Positions 25,411 through 33,702 of a stretch of 64,000 nucleotides of DNA are shown in pieces. Origin of the DNA: Saprospiraceae bacterium (GTDB lineage Bacteria; Bacteroidota; Bacteroidia; Chitinophagales; Saprospiraceae); the NCBI GenBank assembly GCA_958295895.1, contig CATQHI010000002.1, positions 1-64,000 on the forward strand. The letters run 5' to 3'. The notes under the pieces were generated by a model that saw only the letters and a list, made by a program, of their open reading frames with translations, had not been told where the DNA came from and searched no databases. The position numbers and the translations under genes were made by a program. Positions within the stretch are counted from its first letter, which is position 1. Each line of letters starts with the position of its first letter.

Positions 25411-26397
25411 CTAATTATTATCGAAGGACATGTTGTGCTCGCGGGAGGCTACCACCAGTTCCCGGTACTCCTCGGTGGAGAGCCCGTCGTAGCAGTACTG
25501 GATGGGATCGACGCGCTCGCCGTCTTTCTCGATCTCGTAGTGCAGATGGTCGCCGGTACTCTGACCAGTGCTGCCGACCAGGCCGAGCAGATGGCCGCGG
25601 CTCACTACCTGCCCCTTCTTCACCTTGATGCTACTCATGTGGGCGTAGCGTGACTTGAAGCCGTAGCCGTGGTCGATAACCACGCACTTTCCGTAGCCGG
25701 TTTCCTCTCCCGCCGATTCCACGATGCCCTTGCCAGTGGCCTGGATCTCGGTACCCTTGGCACAGTTGAAATCGATGCCGTAGTGCATCTTATTGACGTT
25801 CAGGATGGGGTGTAGCCGGAAGCCGAAACCACTCAGGTTGGCCATGCTCCTGCCGAAGCGGTCACCCTGGATGGGTTTGATACTGGGGATGGAAGCCAGC
25901 ATGTCTTCTTTCCTAATGGCGGCATCCGCCACCTCATCGATGGAGCGACTCTGTAGGTCCACTTGGTAACGTAGGCGATCCACCCGCTCACGCAGCGTGG
26001 CCATCTGCCTACCTACGTTGGGAAAACTGCGAAGGTCATCGTAGGCATCATGCCCTCCCTTACCGCCACCGAATACGGCATCGTCGATGGGTTCCATGCC
26101 TAGCGCCAGCCGCACGGTGTTGTTACTGCGCTCGTGGAGGTGATTTACGACACCGGAAAGTTCGTCAAATTGCTGGGACATCGCAGTGTTCTCGGCACGG
26201 GCAATCTCGAGCTCCTGCATCAGGAGTCGCTCACTGGGACTGGGGAAATACCGGTGAATAGCAGCCGTAAATAACAGCCCGGTAAACAGTGCAGCGCACA
26301 GAAATCCGAAGGCTCGGAGTAAGGTGAAACGCAGCGGTGCAACGATGCGATCGTACGGCAGTACAAGCCGGTTAAAAATGAATTTCTCACGCCTCAT
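25411..26397 (-). CDS. M23-family metallopeptidase, membrane-anchored
   Basis: The 328-residue protein has one N-terminal membrane helix (LLRAFGFLCAALFTGLLFTA), a coiled-coil periplasmic stretch (about 60-170) and a C-terminal M23/LytM domain with zinc ligands in MHYGIDFNC and DHLHYEIEKDG plus RYAHMSSIKVKKGQVV. Such proteins cut peptidoglycan cross-links or, if inactive, activate amidases; the ligand residues appear intact. The architecture is close to other Bacteroidota membrane-bound M23 proteins. Ribosomal genes follow downstream but are separately promoted. Confidence 0.88.
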   Translation of the reverse strand: MRREKFIFNRLVLPYDRIVAPLRFTLLRAFGFLCAALFTGLLFTAAIHRYFPSPSERLLMQELEIARAENTAMSQQFDELSGVVNHLHERSNNTVRLALGMEPIDDAVFGGGKGGHDAYDDLRSFPNVGRQMATLRERVDRLRYQVDLQSRSIDEVADAAIRKEDMLASIPSIKPIQGDRFGRSMANLSGFGFRLHPILNVNKMHYGIDFNCAKGTEIQATGKGIVESAGEETGYGKCVVIDHGYGFKSRYAHMSSIKVKKGQVVSRGHLLGLVGSTGQSTGDHLHYEIEKDGERVDPIQYCYDGLSTEEYRELVVASREHNMSFDNN

Positions 26398-26661
26398 TCA
26401 AAAAAACTTAAACCAAAAAAGACCGCGGGGAACGCAACGTTGGTTTGTTGATCCGATCCCGGCGGCATGCATCCGACAGCGCCTCGTTCAGCGCACCTGA
26501 TCACTCAGGGCAGCGAAAGTAAGGCCCCATGGGCTAATGCTACAAGCTAAGCGAACTTAAGTTGCGCACTGTGTCATCATATAAGTGCAATCAGCGCTGG
26601 AGGACGGCACCAACCGGTCACTTACACTTATTTGGTTCAGTATGAGGAACGTTAAAAAAAT

Positions 26662-27174
26662 TTAAAGAGCGGCAGGACGCTCGCCGATGAGGGCTTTCAG
26701 CTTCTTCCGTGCCAGAAAGATACGGCTCTTGACCGTACCGATGGGAATATTCAGGTAGCTGGCGATCTCCTTATACTCGTAGCCCCGGTAAAACATGAGG
26801 AAGGGAACACTGTAAATCTCACTGATCTGACGAAGCTTATCCTCCAGCTCCTCCATACGCATGTTCATCTCGCCGCCGTTGGCGATCGCGCTCTTATTCT
26901 CTACGGCAAACAGGAAGCTCTCTACCGGCTCGTTGACGTGCTTGCGGCTCTTCATCTTGCGGTACCGATTGATGTAGGTATTACGCATGATGGTCGATGA
27001 CCAACTCTTAAAGTTGGTACCCATAGCAAATTTGTCACGGTGCTTATAGGCGCGGAAGATCGTCTCCTGCATGAGGTCCTGAGCGTCTTCGTAGTTGCGG
27101 GTCAGGCGGAGTGCAAAGGAGAATAGGATGTTTTCGAGACGGTTCATCTCGGACATAAATTGCTGGTTGGTCAT
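26662..27174 (-). CDS. ECF-type RNA polymerase sigma factor
   Basis: The 170-residue protein has region 2 (RNYEDAQDLMQETIFRAYKH, FKSWSSTIMRNTYINRYRK) and region 4 (FLMFYRGYEYKEIASYLNIPIGTVKSRIFLARKKLKAL). No anti-sigma gene lies next to it: upstream are 304 non-coding bases, downstream the M23 gene. It therefore looks like an orphan, constitutively active or stability-controlled ECF factor of the type common in Bacteroidota. Confidence 0.93.
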   Translation of the reverse strand: MTNQQFMSEMNRLENILFSFALRLTRNYEDAQDLMQETIFRAYKHRDKFAMGTNFKSWSSTIMRNTYINRYRKMKSRKHVNEPVESFLFAVENKSAIANGGEMNMRMEELEDKLRQISEIYSVPFLMFYRGYEYKEIASYLNIPIGTVKSRIFLARKKLKALIGERPAAL

Positions 27175-27478
27175 GCTAAAACTGGACTAATGTGTGTAAG
27201 GTGATCTCAATGCACTCAGCTTTTAGGCCACAAACTCCGTGCCATGGACCTAAATAGCTGACTGATAGGCAGTTGGTCCGCACATATGGTCTCTATAACC
27301 CCTGTCATTTAGCCAAGTGATTAAATACAGTCATTTTTAAGGCATTGCACCGGCGGCCGCGCCCGGATAGTCTGCCGGCTGGCCTAACAATGTTTAGCCC
27401 ATGCGAACATGCGTCGGACCGCCTCGTTGAATCCGGACAAGCTCTTCCTTACCAAGTGCTCCATCTCTCCACCCTGCG
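27175..27478. other. Intergenic region between sigma factor and thioredoxin-like gene
   Basis: These 304 bases lie between divergent genes. They hold one variant of the GC-rich motif (TTGCACCGGCGGCCGCGCCC, 27345-27364). I found no TAnnTTTG box in the proper orientation for either gene, no T-tailed hairpin, and no convincing short gene. Confidence 0.5.
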
Positions 27479-27802
27479 ATGCAAGGTCATCAACTTACCC
27501 AAATCAACGACGCTAAACTGCCCGAGCTGCTGACGCGGCCGGAGCTTACGCTGTTACTGATTACGTCAAACTGGGACGGTCACGGTATCATTATGCGCAC
27601 CTTACTCGAAGGGTTGGCCAGTAGGTATAGCAACGTTTCGTTCAGCGTGGCTGATGTGGAGCAGTCGCCCCGAATCTGCAAGATTTTCAATGTCACTGAC
27701 CCACCCGGCTTACTCTTCGTACGGGATGGAGAACTGATCGACCGCCTACAGGGTCCCGTGGGCGGCCGGGGTATACTTCAGCTTGTGGAGCGCTATTCGT
27801 AA
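27479..27802 (+). CDS. Thioredoxin-fold protein without CxxC
   Basis: The 107-residue protein has the thioredoxin order of elements: a strand LTLLLITSNWDGHG, helix, SVADVEQSPRICKIFNVTDPPGLLFVRDG with the cis-Pro loop, and a final helix. The redox motif WCxxC is replaced by NWDGHG, so no disulfide chemistry is expected. It is followed 14 bases later by a response regulator, indicating one operon. The role may be protein binding in a signalling context; this is inference. Confidence 0.7.
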   Translation: MQGHQLTQINDAKLPELLTRPELTLLLITSNWDGHGIIMRTLLEGLASRYSNVSFSVADVEQSPRICKIFNVTDPPGLLFVRDGELIDRLQGPVGGRGILQLVERYS

Positions 27803-27816
27803 TTCACCCCTTATCT

Positions 27817-28359
27817 GTGCCTGCCGTGAGCGACGAGATATTCAAAGTTTTCATCCTGGAAGATATGCCGGTCGACCTGGAACTGGTCAAACGGCAGGTG
27901 CGTAAATACCACCCCAGCGTACTCTTTGCCGTGGCGCGTAACCGGGCCGAGTTCGAAGAGAAGGTACGGACCTTTCAGCCCGACGTCGTGCTTTCGGATT
28001 ATAACCTTCCGGACATGAACGGGCTCGAAGCCCTGCTCTACGTAAGGGAGCATCTGGACAGTACACCCTTCGTGTTTATCACGGGCATCCTCAATGACGA
28101 GGAGAAGGTAGCCGAGGCGATCCTTACCGGTGCCTCGGGCTATCTACTCAAGGAAAATCTGCGTAACCTGCCCGATCTGATGGGTCAGGTGATCGCCCAG
28201 AACCGCGAAACCATGGAGCAACGGGAGCAGGACTGGGAACGGCGGCGGCAGGTACAGATCAAACTGCGCAAAAGTATTGCCCGGCTGCGCCAACTCAACC
28301 TACCGGGCAGTGACGAGATCGCGCTGAGTCTACAGGAGGTAGCTGACGAGCTGGGCTAG
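27817..28359 (+). CDS. Response regulator receiver protein with helical C-terminus
   Basis: The 180-residue protein has a receiver domain (about 8-125): FKVFILEDMPVDLELV, phospho-acceptor Asp in VVLSDYNLPDMNG, VFITGI and the Lys in GYLLKENLRNL. Instead of a DNA-binding domain it has a charged helical tail (MEQREQDWERRRQVQIKLRK). The start is GTG at 27817 or 27826. No histidine kinase is adjacent. It is the second gene after the thioredoxin-like one and converges on the XRE regulator gene. Confidence 0.88.
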   Translation: MPAVSDEIFKVFILEDMPVDLELVKRQVRKYHPSVLFAVARNRAEFEEKVRTFQPDVVLSDYNLPDMNGLEALLYVREHLDSTPFVFITGILNDEEKVAEAILTGASGYLLKENLRNLPDLMGQVIAQNRETMEQREQDWERRRQVQIKLRKSIARLRQLNLPGSDEIALSLQEVADELG

Positions 28360-28370
28360 GCACGGCGGCC

Positions 28371-28907
28371 CTAGCTGACGGTGCTCAGATCTACCCGCTG
28401 CGCTACCGGAGCGGGGCTTGCCTCACCACCGGTCGGGTCTTGCTCCGTACCGGGGGTAATGGAGGCCTCGATGAGGCGATTGTACTCCGCCATATGGTTG
28501 ATGAATACGAGAAAGTTTTCGATGTCGCTCTCCGAACCCGGGTGGGCGGTATCGCTCATTTCTTTCTTGAACTCATAGAAAATGCGGAACCCATCGAGCA
28601 TTCGCTGGATCTTATTGGACACCTCCTTGATCTCGGTGACGGAATCGGCCGTTAGCGTTCCACCTCCGCTGGTGAGCAGCAGGAACTCGTCGGAGCCCAT
28701 AGCGGCCAGGTCAGTCATGATGAGGTGCTCGAGGGGGGTATCGAAGTAGCGGGCAATGTCATTAATCAAGGCGAGCCGCGGTTCGACGTTCTTGGTTTCG
28801 TAGGCGGCAATGTTGCTGCGCTTTACGCCTAGGTCATCGGCGAGCAACTGCTGCGAGAGCTTACGCCGCTTACGCAGAAACCGGAGGTTGCTGGATAAAA
28901 AATTCAC
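28371..28907 (-). CDS. XRE-family helix-turn-helix regulator
   Basis: Residues 1-60 form an HTH_3 domain (LRFLRKRRKLSQQLLADDLGVKRSNIAAYETKNVEP), here in pieces RKLSQQLLADDLGVKRSNIA and YETKNVEPRLALINDIARYF. The remaining 115 residues are unrecognised, with a helical middle and a Pro/Ser-rich end. The start is GTG at 28905-28907. A TATCTTTG box lies 44 bases upstream, and a plus-strand TAGATTTG at 28970-28977 could serve the divergent YtxH-like gene, so the regulator may control that region. Confidence 0.85.
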   Translation of the reverse strand: MNFLSSNLRFLRKRRKLSQQLLADDLGVKRSNIAAYETKNVEPRLALINDIARYFDTPLEHLIMTDLAAMGSDEFLLLTSGGGTLTADSVTEIKEVSNKIQRMLDGFRIFYEFKKEMSDTAHPGSESDIENFLVFINHMAEYNRLIEASITPGTEQDPTGGEASPAPVAQRVDLSTVS

Positions 28908-28950
28908 ACGTGGGGGTTTGAATGGTTAATGTACAGGCAAAAGAGACGAT

Positions 28951-28958
28951 CAAAGATA
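28951..28958 (-). promoter_or_regulatory. Promoter -7 box of the XRE regulator
   Basis: TATCTTTG on the minus strand, exact match to TAnnTTTG. Confidence 0.65.
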
Positions 28959-29138
28959 AGGAGCTAACGTAGATTTGAGGACGTGTTGTGCCCCTCTTGG
29001 TCACTTTAGTCACAACCTGGGATAAAAAAGAGTTCACTACGGCGCACTTATGCGGTGCCAAACGAACATACTTGGTCGGAGCTACGATATATTGGGTGAA
29101 CGTCATGTTGATGTTTACTACCTTAAATTATCCTCCCG

Positions 29139-29609
29139 ATGAATGACAATAATAGTTCCGGTAAGGGGTGGGCACTCAGCTTTGGCCTACTCGCAGGTAT
29201 CGCCGTAGGCTACTACCTCAATTCCAACGAAGGCCGCTCGATGCAACGTAAGGCAAAGGCCCAGTTTGACGAGTATGGTAACCAGATCAACACCTACACC
29301 CAGCAGGCCAAGACCAAGGCTGAGGAACTGGTGGATACCGCCAAAACCAAGGGACAGGAGTTGCTCAGCGACGCAAAGGTGAAGACCAACGACCTCACCG
29401 CTCAGGCTAAAACCAAGCTGGAGGAGGGTAAGCAGTGGGCCAATAACCAGGCCGAGAACGTTAAGGAGACGGTCGACCAGAAAGCTGCTGCTGCTAAATC
29501 GAAAACTTCCGACCTGGAAAGCAGTTTCAACCGCGGAGTCAATAAGGCTGAACGCAAGATGGACGAAAACCGCGAACGCGTAGACCGTACCATCGAGAAA
29601 AACAGCTAG
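29139..29609 (+). CDS. YtxH-like/LEA-like coiled-coil envelope protein
   Basis: The 156-residue protein has a short N-terminal glycine-rich membrane segment (ALSFGLLAGIAVGYYLNSNEG) and then a long Lys/Ala/Glu-rich helical tail with 11-residue-like repeats (QAKTKAEELVDTAKTKGQEL). This fits YtxH and related stress proteins. It is the first of four plus-strand genes that all look like small envelope proteins and is separated from the second by a strong terminator. Confidence 0.75.
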   Translation: MNDNNSSGKGWALSFGLLAGIAVGYYLNSNEGRSMQRKAKAQFDEYGNQINTYTQQAKTKAEELVDTAKTKGQELLSDAKVKTNDLTAQAKTKLEEGKQWANNQAENVKETVDQKAAAAKSKTSDLESSFNRGVNKAERKMDENRERVDRTIEKNS

Positions 29610-29650
29610 TAGTTTCCCTCCCGGCGTTTATGACGTCGTCGTCCCCCTTT

Positions 29651-29690
29651 ACGGCCATGCACTGTCAATGTCACTGCATGGCCGTTTTAT
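29651..29690 (+). terminator. Intrinsic terminator after the YtxH-like gene
   Basis: ACGGCCATGCA (29651-29661) and TGCATGGCCGT (29675-29685) form a perfect 11-bp stem with a TTTTATTT tail. Confidence 0.85.
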
Positions 29691-29705
29691 TTAACCCCCC
29701 CACAC

Positions 29706-30074
29706 ATGCAGCCCAAAGAAGAATTGCTCGAACAGCTAGGCGAAAGCTACGGCTACGTCAACCGCCTGGTCGAGAAAAAAATTGAGTATTACAAACTCAG
29801 TGCGGCAGAAACTTCCGCCGGCGTGATTTCCGGACTGATCACAGCCGTCATCCTAGCCGTCATCGGTATCATTACGCTCATTTTCGCTCTGATCACCCTA
29901 GGGTTTGCCCTAGTCAACGCATTCGACAACAGCGTATACGGCTTTGGGCTCGTAACGCTGATCCTACTGATCATTTTCGTGCTGGTACTGGTGCTGCGCA
30001 AAGCCCTCATCATCAACCCTACGGTCAGCAAGGTCATCTCGGCCTTTTTCGCTCACGATGGTAAAGAAGTCTAA
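29706..30074 (+). CDS. Holin-X/YqjE-like membrane protein
   Basis: This 122-residue protein has a charged amphipathic N-terminus (EQLGESYGYVNRLVEKKIEY), then two adjoining membrane helices around residues 38-70 and 77-97, and a short tail. The pattern matches the phage-holin-like DUF1469/holin-X superfamily (E. coli YqjE). There is no phage gene nearby, so a lysis role is unlikely. The next gene starts 3 bases after the stop, indicating translational coupling. Confidence 0.75.
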   Translation: MQPKEELLEQLGESYGYVNRLVEKKIEYYKLSAAETSAGVISGLITAVILAVIGIITLIFALITLGFALVNAFDNSVYGFGLVTLILLIIFVLVLVLRKALIINPTVSKVISAFFAHDGKEV

Positions 30075-30077
30075 CGA

Positions 30078-30536
30078 ATGATACGCAAATCAAAAATTAC
30101 GAGTCTCGACGAGCTAAAAGTACGCAAGAAGGAGATCCGTATGGAATCGGAGCTCGCAAAACGGGAGTTTGCCCACGCGATCGGAACTACTAAGGGGAAC
30201 GCCGGCAATTTTCTCCTGAAGAACGTTGCCCTGCCCGCTGGCGGTGCGCTGGCCGGACTGTTGGTGCTGATCAAGCTAGTCTCCTCGGGCTCCGATAAGA
30301 AAATGCCGGTAATCAAGGAGACCCGGGTGATTCATGAGTTTCCCGATGGCACCCCGTACAAAGAAGGAAAGGGTGGCCGCCGCCACCGCAAACGTAGCCG
30401 GGCCAAGACACTGACCACCATCATCGGCGTAGCCCGCGTACTTATCCCCATCATTCAGGGAATAATCGGTACGGTCACCACCCAGAAGGCTAAGCACGCA
30501 GCCCAAACCGCTAAGCACGCCGCGGTACGCAAATAG
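30078..30536 (+). CDS. Small basic envelope protein of unknown function
   Basis: The 152-residue protein has a charged helical N-terminus (SLDELKVRKKEIRMESELAK), a hydrophobic segment (ALPAGGALAGLLVLIKLV), a very basic middle (GKGGRRHRKRSRAK) and a second weakly hydrophobic segment. I know no family for it. Position after a YqjE-like gene suggests a YqjK-like partner, by analogy only. Confidence 0.6.
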   Translation: MIRKSKITSLDELKVRKKEIRMESELAKREFAHAIGTTKGNAGNFLLKNVALPAGGALAGLLVLIKLVSSGSDKKMPVIKETRVIHEFPDGTPYKEGKGGRRHRKRSRAKTLTTIIGVARVLIPIIQGIIGTVTTQKAKHAAQTAKHAAVRK

Positions 30537-30545
30537 GCCCCCGCT

Positions 30546-30932
30546 ATGCCCGGACCGATCTTTTCTCTCGCTACGGTTATCGGGGCCCAGGTACATACTG
30601 TCAAGGGCGAGGTGATAGCGGTGGTGACGGACATGATCTGGAACCAGGATACCGCCAGGGTAACCTACCTAGTCATATCGCCGGATAAGGTATTAGCTCC
30701 CGAGCTGACCCGTGAGCCCCCCTCTACCTTTGCCATTCATCCGTCCTATTTCTACTTTGATGGGGAGGACGACCGGCTCGTCTTTAGCGGTAAGATCGGC
30801 AAAGACAGCCATAGCTTTTTTCTCGATCTACCGGAGCGCTACGACGAGATCGACGTCGAGGACTTAAATGGATTCAAACTGTACCTGGGCCGTAACACGG
30901 CGGTGGCCACCCACCGGAGTGATAATGAGTAG
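30546..30932 (+). CDS. PRC-barrel-like protein
   Basis: The 128-residue protein begins with a segment typical of PRC-barrel domains (LATVIGAQVHTVKGEVIAVV followed by DMIWNQDTARVTYLVISPD). The rest is acidic with FAIHPSYFYFDGEDDRLVF. PRC-barrel proteins are adaptor or RNA/photosynthesis-associated modules; here a stress or envelope role is likely from context. It ends the four-gene cluster and converges with the AEC permease gene, 6 bases apart. Confidence 0.6.
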   Translation: MPGPIFSLATVIGAQVHTVKGEVIAVVTDMIWNQDTARVTYLVISPDKVLAPELTREPPSTFAIHPSYFYFDGEDDRLVFSGKIGKDSHSFFLDLPERYDEIDVEDLNGFKLYLGRNTAVATHRSDNE

Positions 30933-30938
30933 GATAGA

Positions 30939-32030
30939 CTAGGCCCGCGCCTCCACACTACGTTCCCGCAGTTGAGGCCGTAGTACGTACAGCAGTGGGA
31001 ACAAGGCGAGTAGGCCGGCCGCAAGCGTGGGCACTTCAGGGGTAGCAAACCACTCACCACAGGCCAACACGCTGAGGATCAGTATAGTGGAGAAAGGTAG
31101 CGAAAAGGCCAGTACGTTCAGTCCCAAATCCAGATCGAAGATCGCCGAACTATCGGGAGTCCGCAGCCCCTCCACGGCAGCCATGTGAGCGAAGGGCCAG
31201 AAGCTCACGGCGCACTGAGCAAAAACTACGGCGAGGAGTGCGGTGGGACCGGACAGGCCCGCCGCCACGATCAGCCCGGCGGAAAGGAAGAAAGCCAGCG
31301 CCGCCCGGTAGCACAGTACCCGGAGGATAAGGGCCATCTCCTCCCGCTTAAAGCGCACCGCCATACCGATGAAAAGCAGAATGATGGGGCTCATCAAGCC
31401 CGCCAACCGGCTGACCGTATCCTCCAAAAAGACCGGTAGGCTAGTAATTGTAAGTCCGAGGCCAAGCAGCACGAAGGCCGCCAGCATGACCAGATTGACC
31501 GGCTCGCGGAGTAGCGACAGCCCCAGATCTCTGAGTTTTTCCCGCCGGTTAATCGACCGCGCGCTCGCCCCCCGCAGTTGGTAAAACCAGTGCATGGCTA
31601 CCATATAGAGGATGATGAGCACGAATACCTTGTTGCCTACATCTGCCAGGGCAGCCAGCGCAAGGGAGGCGTCGCCCAGGTATTCCAGGATAAACGGGAA
31701 GGCACTCAGGCCGGGAGCCAGGGAGGGCACCAACATCAGCATGGTGCGGTACTCCTTCGTACCGGCGGGAAAACCCAGTCGGGGCAGCACCCAGGTGGAC
31801 ACCGCGTAGAGGGACCCATTCAGTAAGAGGGCCAGCACTGGAAGCCAGAGCATAGTCAGGGAGACTTCCACCTTCATCAGGGCCACGAAGATGGTGGCCG
31901 GTAGGATGACGCTTAGGATCAGCACCTTAAGACCGGCCAGATCCTGCTTGCCGCCGAGTTTGCGCTGCAGCAGGTACCCGAGTAAAATAAGCAGTAGGAA
32001 GGCTAAAGTTTTCTGTAAAGCTGGGTTCAT
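30939..32030 (-). CDS. AEC-family (auxin-efflux-carrier-like) permease
   Basis: The 363-residue inner-membrane protein has about ten hydrophobic helices, with two similar halves as in AEC transporters (LKVLILSVILPATIFVALMK in the first, MSPIILLFIGMAVRF at the start of the second). Bacterial members move organic acids such as malate or malonate. It lies 64 bases after the aminotransferase gene on the same strand, so it may belong to the SusCD operon and carry the product across the inner membrane; the substrate is unknown. Confidence 0.8.
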   Translation of the reverse strand: MNPALQKTLAFLLLILLGYLLQRKLGGKQDLAGLKVLILSVILPATIFVALMKVEVSLTMLWLPVLALLLNGSLYAVSTWVLPRLGFPAGTKEYRTMLMLVPSLAPGLSAFPFILEYLGDASLALAALADVGNKVFVLIILYMVAMHWFYQLRGASARSINRREKLRDLGLSLLREPVNLVMLAAFVLLGLGLTITSLPVFLEDTVSRLAGLMSPIILLFIGMAVRFKREEMALILRVLCYRAALAFFLSAGLIVAAGLSGPTALLAVVFAQCAVSFWPFAHMAAVEGLRTPDSSAIFDLDLGLNVLAFSLPFSTILILSVLACGEWFATPEVPTLAAGLLALFPLLYVLRPQLRERSVEARA

Positions 32031-32094
32031 GGGGGAGGGAAAAGAAGGCTCCGGGAAGGTGGGCAGCCACCCCCCGGAGCCGGGGGAAAAAAGA

Positions 32095-33276
32095 TTACAC
32101 CAAAACTTGTTTCAGGGCCGAGAGGAAGAGGTCGACCTCCTCGGGCTTGCCGATGCTCACGCGGCAGTAGTCCTTCCCGTGCACGTCGAAGGAGCGCACC
32201 CCTACCCCCTTGTCAAACATCCCCTCCAAAAAGGCCTCGCCGGGCATAGCGATGGGAAAGAGGATGAAACTGGTCACGGAAGGAATGTAGGAAAGCCCCA
32301 TCGCCTCCAGACCGGCGTAGGTCTGTTCCCGGAAGTCGTCATTGAGCTTGACACTCATTTTCTGAAACTCGGTATCGCGCATACTGGCCATGGCCCCCTC
32401 CACGGAGGTCTTGCACAGGCCCATGTTGCCCCGACTGATCTGGTAGACCTTTTCCAGGGTCTCCGGCAGCGCCACAGCGTAGCCGACCCGCAGTCCGGCC
32501 ATGCCGTGCACCTTCGAAAAGGTACGGGCCACGATGACGTTCTTGCCCTCCTTGATGAGGGGCACCATCGTCTTTGATTTGTAGTCGGGTAGGTATTCCA
32601 GGTAGGCCTCGTCTACGAATACGGGTACGGTACCGGCTACGTCACGGCAGAACTGCCGCAGCTCGATGTTGTCGGTGAGCGTACCGGTGGGGTTATTGGG
32701 GTTGCAGACGTAGACCAGTTTGGTCTCCTCGTTGATGGCGGCCTTCATGGCGGGCAGGTCGTGCGCCCAGTCGTCGGTAAGCTTGACCTTGTTCCAGTCA
32801 CCACCCATGCCCATGGTCACCTTGATCAGCGACATGTAGGCGGGGTCAGCGGCCACCACGTTGCCCCCGTCCTTGAAGTGGACGATGGCCATTTTTTCGA
32901 GGACGTCCGAGGAGCCGGGGCTGACCATGATGTGATCTTCCGGTACGCCCTCGTACTCGGCGATCATCGTGAGCAGTTCGGCTGCTGCCTCATGCTGGTA
33001 GCGGTTGCCCGTACTGGCCGAGGCGGCAATCGCCTCGATCGCCTTCGGGGAGGGCCCGTAGGGGTTTTCGTTGGCGAGCATGCGGGCCTGGAGTTCGGGC
33101 CGGCCGGCCAGCCGACGTTCCCACTCCAACTGGGGCAGGTACTCGGCAAAGCCGCTGAGTAGGGCGGGAGAAGCGGGCCGCGCTCCGAGTCGGAGGGCGG
33201 GCAGAACGGCCAGGCCGGCACCCGTCAGGGCGGCACGGCGTAGCCACTGGCGACGGCTGGTGTTGGGTAAAGTCAT
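32095..33276 (-). CDS. Tat-exported PLP aminotransferase (histidinol-phosphate-type)
   Basis: The protein of 393 residues is a fold-type I aminotransferase of the HisC-like class: LANENPYGPSPKAIEAI, YVCNPNNPTGT, VDEAYLEYL and the PLP lysine in RTFSKVHGMAGLRVGY. Its N-terminus MTLPNTSRRQWLRRAALTGA is a twin-arginine signal followed by a hydrophobic helix, so it should work in the periplasm, unlike true HisC. The start at 33274-33276 keeps this signal. It follows a lipoprotein gene by 10 bases and precedes the AEC permease. Substrate unknown. Confidence 0.88.
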   Translation of the reverse strand: MTLPNTSRRQWLRRAALTGAGLAVLPALRLGARPASPALLSGFAEYLPQLEWERRLAGRPELQARMLANENPYGPSPKAIEAIAASASTGNRYQHEAAAELLTMIAEYEGVPEDHIMVSPGSSDVLEKMAIVHFKDGGNVVAADPAYMSLIKVTMGMGGDWNKVKLTDDWAHDLPAMKAAINEETKLVYVCNPNNPTGTLTDNIELRQFCRDVAGTVPVFVDEAYLEYLPDYKSKTMVPLIKEGKNVIVARTFSKVHGMAGLRVGYAVALPETLEKVYQISRGNMGLCKTSVEGAMASMRDTEFQKMSVKLNDDFREQTYAGLEAMGLSYIPSVTSFILFPIAMPGEAFLEGMFDKGVGVRSFDVHGKDYCRVSIGKPEEVDLFLSALKQVLV

Positions 33277-33286
33277 GGTGTAGGAG

Positions 33287-33676
33287 TTATAAATTGGTGA
33301 TGATGCGAAAAGCTTTTCCATTATAGGTGCCCGCCCACTCCAGGCGGCTGACGGCCTGGAGATCGGCGGCGGGTAGGGAGAGGTTGGTTTTACCGGCGGC
33401 ATCGGTGACAACGGTGGCCAGTAAGTCCTGCGTCTGGCTGAAGACGCGCAGTTCGAGGTTGGGAACGGGAGTAGCGATGATGCCTACGTTGACGTCGAGG
33501 ATACCGTCCTTATCGAGCTCGGTGAAGGTGCCGGTAAAGGCGACTACGTCGGCGGGGCTGTCCGTCAGGCGCACGATGTCGGCTTTGACCGGGGAGGCTT
33601 CCACGGTGAAGGCGAGCTCGTCGTCGAGACAGGAGGCGAGTAACAGGCAGGGGAGTAGCAAGTAGAGGTAGTTCAT
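33287..33676 (-). CDS. Small lipoprotein of the SusCD operon
   Basis: The 129-residue protein starts MNYLYLLLPCLLLASCLDDE, a lipoprotein signal with lipidated Cys16. The rest is beta-rich (TVVTDAAGKTNLSLPAADL, EWAGTYNGKAFRIITNL) and may be an Ig-like or peptide-binding fold; no family is recognised. It lies between susD and the aminotransferase, as small surface lipoproteins often do in such operons, and could help in capturing the substrate. Confidence 0.75.
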   Translation of the reverse strand: MNYLYLLLPCLLLASCLDDELAFTVEASPVKADIVRLTDSPADVVAFTGTFTELDKDGILDVNVGIIATPVPNLELRVFSQTQDLLATVVTDAAGKTNLSLPAADLQAVSRLEWAGTYNGKAFRIITNL

Positions 33677-33702
33677 GATTGTAGGTTGGGGGGGGGGTAG
33701 GC

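Noticed and set aside
26581-26631. ATAAGTG/CACTTAT inverted repeat after the sigma factor gene
   Set aside because: Only seven bases per arm with a long spacer and no T tract; too weak to call a terminator or operator.
27345-27533. Small open frame of 62 codons in the sigma factor/thioredoxin gap
   Set aside because: No fold or coding bias is evident and it runs into the thioredoxin-like gene in another frame.
29706-30074. Prophage remnant suggested by the holin-like protein
   Set aside because: No other phage gene, integrase or attachment repeat is near; the family also includes chromosomal YqjE-like proteins.
32095-33276. A true hisC of histidine synthesis, paired with hisA
   Set aside because: The twin-arginine signal and the SusCD operon context argue against a cytoplasmic biosynthetic enzyme.
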